A DNA stretch of 12,110 bases from Vicinamibacteria bacterium (GTDB lineage Bacteria > Acidobacteriota > Vicinamibacteria > Vicinamibacterales > UBA2999), in the NCBI GenBank assembly GCA_025924295.1, contig JAICEG010000117.1:1-12110 (forward strand). The letters are read 5' to 3'. The notes below the pieces were generated by a model, which saw only the letters and a list, made by a program, of their open reading frames with translations, had not been told where the DNA came from and ran no database searches. Positions 6,969 through 12,110 of the stretch are shown in pieces. Made by a program: the position numbers and the translations under genes. Each line of letters starts with the position of its first letter. The stretch's first letter is position 1.

Positions 6969-7738
6969 TTTTTCGCCTCGAGTGCCGGGATCAGCACGTA
7001 TCGCAACCAACCCGAGTTGGGCGCGAGCGCGCGCGCCTTATCGTACTCGGCGCGTGCACCGGCCCGGTCACCCTTCTCCAGGAGCGCCTGGCCGAGCCAC
7101 ACATGTGCATCGAATCTGCCCCAGTTCGGCCAGGCTTTGCTGGCCGGCTCAACGGCAAAGCGTTCGAGGCTGCGGCGCAGGTGTTGTTCCGCCTTGTCCG
7201 TGCCGCCGCCAAACATCGCGGGCGTGTTGAAGGCGCTCACACCCTGAAGCAGGAGGACCCGCGGATTGGTGCTCTCGATTTCGACAGCTCGATCGAGCGC
7301 ACCGTTCGCGCGCGGGCCAAGTGTCATGCCTCTGATAATCGGCGATTGCGCGATCTGCAGCCCGTAGACGGACCCAAGAAGAGCGTGCGCCTCGGCGTCC
7401 TGCGGGTTGCGCTTGATGACCTGTTGCAGTTGAGCGACGGCGTCGTTCAACAGATCCGTCCGATCCTTCTCGGGCACATCCGGCAGGGGCACCATGCGAT
7501 ACGAGGCGTACGCAAGTGTGTACCGCACCATCGGCTCGTCGGCGCCCGCGGTCGCCGCACGTCCCTGAAGCTCGGCACGAATCGCTTTCAGATCCTTTGA
7601 CACACCGTCCAGCGCTGCGCGCTCGAGCCGAGCGGTCATCTGGCTCCACTCGGGGTCCGGCCCCTTGAGTTGTTCGCCATCGAGGGGTCTGACCCCAAAC
7701 AACCCGGTCAACAACAGAAGGACAGAAGCGATCCGCAT
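6965..7738 (-). CDS. Exported tetratricopeptide-repeat protein
   Basis: A 257-residue protein with an N-terminal hydrophobic segment (MRIASVLLLLTGLF) that looks like a signal peptide, followed by helical repeats. TPR-like units are seen at about residues 92-130 (NDAVAQLQQVIKRNPQDAEAHALLGSVY), 145-175 (GALDRAVEIESTNPRVLLLQG) and 210-250 (DAHVWLGQALLEKGDRAGARAEYDKARALAPNSGW). It is probably periplasmic or anchored and may link the outer-membrane receptor encoded before it to the kinase encoded after it. The start at 7738 is fixed by a perfect Shine-Dalgarno AGGAGGTGA at 7749-7741; a GTG at 7744 lies within that site. Residues 15-29 are encoded exactly by a 45-bp REP-like hairpin (7652-7696), and no AxA cleavage site is visible there, so the maturation of the protein is uncertain. 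Confidence 0.87.
   Translation of the reverse strand: MRIASVLLLLTGLFGVRPLDGEQLKGPDPEWSQMTARLERAALDGVSKDLKAIRAELQGRAATAGADEPMVRYTLAYASYRMVPLPDVPEKDRTDLLNDAVAQLQQVIKRNPQDAEAHALLGSVYGLQIAQSPIIRGMTLGPRANGALDRAVEIESTNPRVLLLQGVSAFNTPAMFGGGTDKAEQHLRRSLERFAVEPASKAWPNWGRFDAHVWLGQALLEKGDRAGARAEYDKARALAPNSGWLRYVLIPALEAKK
7652..7696. repeat. REP-like 45-bp hairpin embedded in the TPR coding sequence
   Basis: The left arm GGGGTCCGGCCCCTTGA (7652-7668) and the right arm TCGAGGGGTCTGACCCC (7680-7696) are separated by 11 bases. The arms are complementary at 14 of 17 positions. The arms match those of the intergenic hairpin at 10008-10052 at 31 of 34 positions, and the total length and loop length are identical. 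It lies exactly in codon phase, encoding residues 15-29 (GVRPLDGEQLKGPDP) of the TPR protein. Confidence 0.8.
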
Positions 7739-7740
7739 AG

Positions 7741-7749
7741 TCACCTCCT
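7741..7749 (-). promoter_or_regulatory. Perfect Shine-Dalgarno for the TPR gene, overlapping the receptor stop codon
   Basis: AGGAGGTGA on the minus strand matches the canonical anti-Shine-Dalgarno end of 16S rRNA at nine positions and lies five bases (counted from AGGAGG) before the ATG at 7738. Its last three bases are the TGA stop of the TonB-dependent receptor. This decides the start of the TPR gene and suggests strong, coupled re-initiation after the receptor. Confidence 0.85.
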
Positions 7750-9915
7750 GAACGTGGCCCCGACGTAGACCGACCGCTGCGAGGTCGGCACGACAGGTCG
7801 CCGCGATGAGTAGTCGGGGGCGTACCGGTAGTCGAAGAAATTGACGCGGCCGAGCGCGTTGTCGAGCGCGGCAAAGAACACCACCGCACCGGCACCCGCC
7901 GGGAAGAGCCAGTTCACCGCCAGGTCGAGCCGCTCGTAGCGCGGGAGACGCTCGGAATTGATGTCGCCGAAGATCGGCGCGTAGCTCTCACCAACCCTGA
8001 GCGCTCCAACGACCGGCGTGTGCGGCCGCCCTGCAGCCGTACGCCATGAGCCGGCAGCCGCGACACCGCGACCGAGGGGGACCGTGGCAACCAACTGCAG
8101 CGACCAGGGAATCTCGAAGTCGGGGCGCCAGACGCCTTCAGGCAGGTCATAGCGATTGCGTTGATCGACCGGCGTCCAGCGACGCCGGGCGCTGAGCCAG
8201 CTCGCGATTGCGCGGACGTCGAGACGGCTGGATCGGCGCTGCACGAACAGGTCGATACCCTTCGACCATCCATGGCCCGCGTTGCTGTAGCGCGCTTCGA
8301 GCGCATCTTCGAGAGGCAGATTGCGATACTGCTTCACATACCCTTCGGCACGCAGGTAGAGACCTTCCGCCTCCCGCCCGGTTTCATATCCGATGACGTG
8401 ATGCACCGCCCGCATCGGCGCCAGCCTCGCGGCGCCGCGCACGCGGTCGTAATAAGACGGTGCCGGTGCCTGGTGATAGATGCCGGTCGCGTAGCGCATC
8501 GCGCGCAAGCGTCCGAGCGCCACGCGCACGTTGACCCGTGGATCGACCGTCGTTGCCCGAGCCAGTCCGAAGCGATCGATCCGCGCACCGGTCGTCGTCG
8601 ACACGATCCCGATCGTCGTTGTCGCTTCGAGATACGTACCGGCGTACCAGTCCCGGAAATTGACGTCGAACGGCGAGACCCCTGAGATCCCACCAAGATC
8701 GCCGCCGGCCACGGGAACGTGACCGGCGAGCGTTGCCTGCGTGAACGTGCCATTGGCGCCAAGCCGCCAGTCCACGTGCGCACCGCCGCGACGCGCAGCG
8801 TCGACTCTCCACGACTGCGTCTCGTCTTCGACATCGAGATCCAGAACGCCCACGGCTGTGCGACGGGTGTAGCGGTCGTCGCCAAAGGCCGCAGACGCGA
8901 TCCACTGCCCTATCGCTCCATCCCAGCGCGCCGACATGAAGCTGTGTTCATTGGCCGCCCTCAACCACCCTGCAAATGCATCTCGTTCCTGCTCGAGACC
9001 GACCGAGTCGCGTTGCGTCATCGCAAACGCTTTGAAGCGGCCGACCTTTTCGACATCCCAGCCCAACCCGAGCGAGCCATCCCATCCGCCGGGTGCCGGC
9101 TCGAATCGGCGCGGGCTGCCATTCACGGCGAACAACAGTTGGGTGAACGTGCGATTGACAGCGGCGCGCAGGCCGAGACGATCGCGAATCGGCACACCGA
9201 TCGATGCTGACGCGCCGGCAAGGCCGACGGTGCCGGACACCTCCGGCAGCTCGGGACGATCGAGACCACGCAGGTCCATGACAGCGCTCAGCGCGTTGCC
9301 ATGGCGTGCCGAGAACCCTCCCGTGCTGAAAGCAATTCCCGTGATGAGGAGCGGATCGACCGCTCCGCGAAATCCACCGGTCGGCGTCTCGTATCGATAC
9401 GGATGCGCGATCACGGCATCGTCCAGCGAGACCAGCACTTCGCCGACGTCGCCGCCACGGACGAACAGCCCGGCGGCATCATCGGGAGCGACGACGCCCG
9501 GGAGGGTCTGCAGCGCACGAAACAAATCCCCCTGCGCACCGGGAGTTCGATAGACGTCGATCGGCTGGCGGGCGAAGACAGGCTCGATGGGCGGCCGCGG
9601 TGGACGCGCCGTCACGCGGACGCGGTCTTCGATCCCGCGAACGACGAGCGTGACATCGATATGCGAGGCACCCGGTTGGAGTTGTGTTTCGTAGGGTTCG
9701 AATCCGTCGAGGGCGACACGGAGTCGCGACGCTGCGCCGGATGTCACGACGATCTCGAAGGCGCCACTCTCGCCGGTAATCGCAACGACCCGGCCATCGA
9801 GCTCGACAACCGCGCCGGGCAACGGCAACGACGTCGCGTCGGTGACGAGACCGGAGATGCGACTGCTCGTGGCAGTCTGAACGCCGAGCGCGAGGAGCAG
9901 CAACAGGATCGCCAT
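7741..9915 (-). CDS. TonB-dependent outer-membrane receptor with carboxypeptidase-regulatory-like domain
   Basis: A 724-residue protein and the first gene of a four-gene operon. A signal peptide (about 1-17, MAILLLLLALGVQTATS) is followed by a carboxypeptidase-regulatory-like beta-sandwich (19-95; SRISGLVTDATSLPLPGAVVEL...ITGESGAFEI...LDGFEP). The plug domain spans about 97-220, with DLFRALQTLPGVVAPDDAAGLFVRGG and FSTGGFSARHGNALSAVMDL. The rest is a beta-barrel rich in alternating aromatic/polar strands, ending in VYVGATFRR; the final strand resembles a barrel-assembly signal although two arginines follow the phenylalanine. It is of the CarboxypepD_reg-like/plug class used for import or sensing of large ligands; the ligand is not known. 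The short plug and downstream kinase fit a sensory as well as a transport role. A modest GGGA lies nine bases before the ATG. No clear promoter is seen in the 92 bases upstream. Confidence 0.93.
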   Translation of the reverse strand: MAILLLLLALGVQTATSSRISGLVTDATSLPLPGAVVELDGRVVAITGESGAFEIVVTSGAASRLRVALDGFEPYETQLQPGASHIDVTLVVRGIEDRVRVTARPPRPPIEPVFARQPIDVYRTPGAQGDLFRALQTLPGVVAPDDAAGLFVRGGDVGEVLVSLDDAVIAHPYRYETPTGGFRGAVDPLLITGIAFSTGGFSARHGNALSAVMDLRGLDRPELPEVSGTVGLAGASASIGVPIRDRLGLRAAVNRTFTQLLFAVNGSPRRFEPAPGGWDGSLGLGWDVEKVGRFKAFAMTQRDSVGLEQERDAFAGWLRAANEHSFMSARWDGAIGQWIASAAFGDDRYTRRTAVGVLDLDVEDETQSWRVDAARRGGAHVDWRLGANGTFTQATLAGHVPVAGGDLGGISGVSPFDVNFRDWYAGTYLEATTTIGIVSTTTGARIDRFGLARATTVDPRVNVRVALGRLRAMRYATGIYHQAPAPSYYDRVRGAARLAPMRAVHHVIGYETGREAEGLYLRAEGYVKQYRNLPLEDALEARYSNAGHGWSKGIDLFVQRRSSRLDVRAIASWLSARRRWTPVDQRNRYDLPEGVWRPDFEIPWSLQLVATVPLGRGVAAAGSWRTAAGRPHTPVVGALRVGESYAPIFGDINSERLPRYERLDLAVNWLFPAGAGAVVFFAALDNALGRVNFFDYRYAPDYSSRRPVVPTSQRSVYVGATFRR

Positions 9916-10064
9916 TCAGCGATCCCAGATTGCCGCCCGCTCGTCAGCAGGCGAAGTTGTTTTCGATGAACGTCACCGCGACCCGGTGAGTGTTCAACAA
10001 TCCGACTGGGGTCAGACCCCTTGAGTCAACGACTATCAAGGGGTCTGACCCCTTTCGCCCCCTT
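9916..10064. other. Intergenic gap between the receptor operon and the tannase operon
   Basis: This 149-base gap must hold the promoter of the receptor operon and the 3' end of the tannase operon. Besides the REP-like hairpin at 10008-10052 it has a small inverted repeat, TCACCG/CGGTGA, at 9973-9978 and 9984-9989, about 60 bases before the receptor start. That could be an operator or a minor stem. TTGAAC on the minus strand (9997-9992) is a possible -35 element but has no good -10 partner. No additional gene is seen. Confidence 0.5.
10008..10052. repeat. REP-like 45-bp intergenic hairpin (GGGGTCAGACCCC pair)
   Basis: GGGGTCAGACCCCTTGA (10008-10024) and its perfect 17-base reverse complement (10036-10052) flank an 11-base loop. 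Each arm also contains the nearly self-complementary core GGGGTC(A/T)GACCCC. It lies 12 bases beyond the stop of the tannase-family gene, where it could protect or end the transcript. There is no T-tract after the stem, so an intrinsic terminator is unlikely. The architecture is that of a pair of inverted REP sequences, the kind mobilised by REP-associated Y1 tyrosine transposases; no such transposase is in the window. Confidence 0.85.
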
Positions 10065-11627
10065 TCAGGGAGCAGAGCAGCTGAAATTACCGGCCTCGTC
10101 CGTGCTACCGGTGCCCTTGTACTTCGCGACCTGCGGAAACGGGCACAACGGGCGCGACATCGGGGTCAATCCGCCGCGACCGGGGTTGCGTGACGCCGTG
10201 ATCTGTCCCGGTGCGACGCCCTGCTCGCGCCAGCGTTCCATCGCAGCGAGGAAGTCCGCCTGATCGGGGCCGACACCGCCGCCGCAGTGGGCGACACCGG
10301 GCATCAGGAACAGTCGCATCCAGTCGTCGGGCGACCCGCCGCCGGCTTTCGCGGCCTGCGTGTAGTAGTTGATCGTGTTCTCAGGTGCCGGACCGGGGTC
10401 AGCCCATCCGTGCCACAGCAGAAGCTTGCCCCCGCGTGCCTTGAACTGTGAGAGATCCGGGTTGCTGGCTTCGACGAAGCTCGCGTTCTTCAGCGCGAGG
10501 GCAAGGTCGGTGTCGAGATCGAACGACATCACATCCCAGTTCGCATCGCGATGGCCAACGAATCTCGGCATGTCGGACCACAGCGGGTTCATCGGCTTTC
10601 CCGGCACGGGAATTCGCGCGGCGTAGCCCGACTCGACGCCCGGTGACCGTCCCGGATACACGACGTTGCCTGACTTCGTTTTCACAGGCATGTAGAACTG
10701 CCGTGCCGACGCGACCTGCGGGGACGTCAGGCAGTCTTCGGCATCGCCACCCTTGCACGCCAGTACGCCGGGATCGAATCGGCACGAGCGTGGATCGTTG
10801 ATGATGTTGTCCTTGACCCCGTCACTCGCGTCGCATGCCGCCACCGCGGCGTTGGCCATGAGCGCCACCTTGTTCGCCGGGATGATGGTCTCCGGGTTCC
10901 TCAGCATCTGCACCTGCAACGCCGTCTGCGAGACGCTGAGGTGCACCATGTTGTAGACCGGTGCCCCGGCGATGATCGCGTCGAAGTCTTCCGGATATCG
11001 CTGCCCCGCCATCATGCCCTGCCGGCCACCGGTCGAACATCCCTGGTAGTACGACAATCGTGGCGGACGACTGTAGTACGCAGCGACGATTAACTTCGAC
11101 TGCACGGTCATCTCGTGCATCGCGCGATAGGCGAAGTCGATCAGCTTGTCGTTGTTCAGCGCGAACTGCGCACCGGGCTCGGAATGGCCGGTGTCGTTCG
11201 AGGCTGTGGCATACCCACGGCGTAGTCCTGCAGCCATGGCATCGAACGAGATCGTGCCGGCCCAACCCCCGTTGCCAACCGCGAGAAACTTGCCGTTCCA
11301 GTTCTCAGCGGGCAACCAGATTTCCATCTGTATGCTGGAGTCGCGTGATGGCGTCAGGACGGCGGCGACACGGCACAGCGCCGGCAGCTGCGAATACAAG
11401 GCGGCGCCACGCCCGGCATTCGGGATCGTCAGCGCGCCAGCAGCAACGAACTGCGCCTTCGCGACCTTGGCCTGAGGGAGCGCCAGTGCTGCGAGCGCTT
11501 CACAGCTGGAGCTGCTCGTCACCGACGATGCGGGCCCGGAGGATGACGCGGCCTGAGCGCCTTGCGCCGGCACGGCCGCGAACACCGCTGCCAACGCGAG
11601 GCCGACGACGAAGCAACGTTTCATCAT
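10065..11627 (-). CDS. Tannase/feruloyl esterase family protein
   Basis: A 520-residue secreted alpha/beta-hydrolase. A signal peptide (about 1-27, ending AQGAQA) precedes a Ser-rich stretch and the tannase/feruloyl esterase domain, which fills the rest. The catalytic residues visible are S198 in GCSTGGRQGMM, D410 in HGWADPGPAP and H447 in GVAHCGGG. C197 and C448 sit next to the serine and histidine, giving the CS-D-HC arrangement described for fungal feruloyl esterase/tannase enzymes, where a disulfide links them. Residues 265-283 (CDASDGVKDNIINDPRSC) look like the family's calcium-binding loop between cysteines. It should hydrolyse ester bonds of phenolic acids such as gallates or ferulates in the periplasm or outside; the exact substrate is open. 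Start codons ATGATG (11627 or 11624) overlap the SRPBCC stop, with AGGG about eight bases upstream. Confidence 0.93.
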   Translation of the reverse strand: MMKRCFVVGLALAAVFAAVPAQGAQAASSSGPASSVTSSSSCEALAALALPQAKVAKAQFVAAGALTIPNAGRGAALYSQLPALCRVAAVLTPSRDSSIQMEIWLPAENWNGKFLAVGNGGWAGTISFDAMAAGLRRGYATASNDTGHSEPGAQFALNNDKLIDFAYRAMHEMTVQSKLIVAAYYSRPPRLSYYQGCSTGGRQGMMAGQRYPEDFDAIIAGAPVYNMVHLSVSQTALQVQMLRNPETIIPANKVALMANAAVAACDASDGVKDNIINDPRSCRFDPGVLACKGGDAEDCLTSPQVASARQFYMPVKTKSGNVVYPGRSPGVESGYAARIPVPGKPMNPLWSDMPRFVGHRDANWDVMSFDLDTDLALALKNASFVEASNPDLSQFKARGGKLLLWHGWADPGPAPENTINYYTQAAKAGGGSPDDWMRLFLMPGVAHCGGGVGPDQADFLAAMERWREQGVAPGQITASRNPGRGGLTPMSRPLCPFPQVAKYKGTGSTDEAGNFSCSAP

Positions 11628-12070
11628 TGGTCAATCCCTTTCGGATGGCGATCCGGCACAAGGTTCAGCCTCACATTGTGCTCCAACCACGCCTTGAGGC
11701 CAGCCAGCACGAATGAGAATCCTCCGGCGGAGTCGCCGACCTGCCGCATGACTTCCTCGTTGCTGCCGCCAAAGCCGCTCTCGGTGACGGTGACGAAGGT
11801 CGTGTCCCCTCTGGGCGCGAACGTCCACTCGACGGTCGTCGGATTCTTGTATCCCGACCATTCGATCACGATCCGCTTGTTCGGCTCGATCGCACGTGCC
11901 TTCACCTGGACCGCGAAGCCGTACATCTCCCATTCCCAGTGCACCTGCCGCCCCGCCTCGAGTGGTCCGGTGCTCCCGGTGAACCAGAATTTGGTCGTGA
12001 TTTCCGGGTTGATGAATGCCTCGAAGACGTCGCCAACCGGTCTGCGGATGAGCATCGCGGTCTTCGACAT
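11624..12070 (-). CDS. SRPBCC/AHSA1-like domain protein
   Basis: A protein of about 148 residues with the START/Bet v1-like fold of the AHSA1 group: RRPVGDVFEAFINPEITTKFW at the N-terminus, GRQVHWEWEMYG and ARAIEPNKRIVIEWSG in the middle, TTVEWTFAPRGDTTFVTVTESGF, and a C-terminal helix (GGFSFVLAGLKAWLEHNVRLNL). Such proteins bind small hydrophobic ligands or have unknown roles; no activity can be assigned. Its TGA stop is nested in the ATGATG start of the tannase-family gene, so the two are likely co-translated. The start is uncertain: ATG at 12070 is preferred, GTG at 12076 is possible. The frame stays open to the window edge (reading KSTARARRPAAVP just before the ATG), and no Shine-Dalgarno is visible, so a longer protein starting outside the window cannot be excluded. 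Confidence 0.85.
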   Translation of the reverse strand: MSKTAMLIRRPVGDVFEAFINPEITTKFWFTGSTGPLEAGRQVHWEWEMYGFAVQVKARAIEPNKRIVIEWSGYKNPTTVEWTFAPRGDTTFVTVTESGFGGSNEEVMRQVGDSAGGFSFVLAGLKAWLEHNVRLNLVPDRHPKGIDQ

Positions 12071-12110
12071 CGGCACCGCAGCGGGTCGCCGCGCCCTGGC
12101 AGTCGATTTC

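Noticed and set aside
6969..7010. A GTG start for the kinase at 7010
   Set aside because: It would overlap the TPR gene by 46 bases; the ATG at 6968 has the ATGA overlap and a GAGG at proper spacing.
9963..10031. GTTGA/GTTCA words upstream of the receptor as LytTR binding repeats
   Set aside because: Their spacing is about 28-30 bases and irregular, unlike the roughly 21-bp period of known LytTR sites, and matches are too short.
10020..10064. The intergenic hairpin as a Rho-independent terminator
   Set aside because: No T-tract follows the stem on either strand; the arm structure fits a REP-like pair better.
10395..10405. GGGGTCAGCCC in the tannase gene as a further REP-like copy
   Set aside because: It lacks the second arm and loop spacing and encodes the conserved catalytic-Asp region (WADPGPAP), so the likeness is coincidence.

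Overview
The window looks like a chromosomal piece of an Acidobacteriota genome, plausibly class Vicinamibacteria. Reasons: high GC by eye; a PadR regulator coupled to a large orphan MacB/FtsX-type permease (the 'ADOP' arrangement typical of that phylum); a tannase/feruloyl esterase-family enzyme; a TonB-dependent receptor with a carboxypeptidase-regulatory-like domain; and LytS/LytTR signalling. The taxonomic call is inference; there is no rRNA or other marker. All genes but one lie on the minus strand.

Layout. (1) Bases 1-290 hold a large intergenic structured repeat: outer inverted repeats of about 42 bp enclosing three smaller hairpins, flanked by short CACGAAGG-type repeats, one of which supplies the stop codon of the neighbouring permease. 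(2) 287-3405: PadR repressor followed by the ADOP permease, with a recognisable sigma70-like promoter in the PadR upstream region. (3) 3472-4185, plus strand: an exported two-cupin protein whose 3' end overlaps, tail to tail, a minus-strand gene (4128-5048) for a membrane protein joining an N-terminal zinc ribbon to a TagO/VasI-like C-terminal domain. (4) 9915 down to 5150: a tight four-gene operon, TonB-dependent receptor > exported TPR protein > LytS-type histidine kinase > LytTR response regulator, with overlapping or nearly touching junctions. (5) 10008-10052: a 45-bp REP-like hairpin just downstream of the next operon. (6) 12070 down to 10065: SRPBCC/AHSA1 protein translationally coupled to the tannase-family enzyme; the right edge of the window cuts the region upstream of it.

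How the parts may work together. The four-gene operon has the components of a trans-envelope sensory circuit: an outer-membrane receptor, a periplasmic TPR protein, an inner-membrane sensor kinase and a DNA-binding response regulator. That role is inferred from gene order and families; no ligand or target is visible.

The most striking observation is that the 45-bp hairpin at 10008-10052 has a diverged second copy of exactly the same length at 7652-7696, inside the TPR gene. It is exactly in codon phase and encodes residues 15-29, right after the hydrophobic core of the signal peptide. This suggests a REP-like element incorporated into a coding sequence. The other notable items are the cloverleaf-like palindrome at the left edge and the zinc ribbon/TagO-like fusion.
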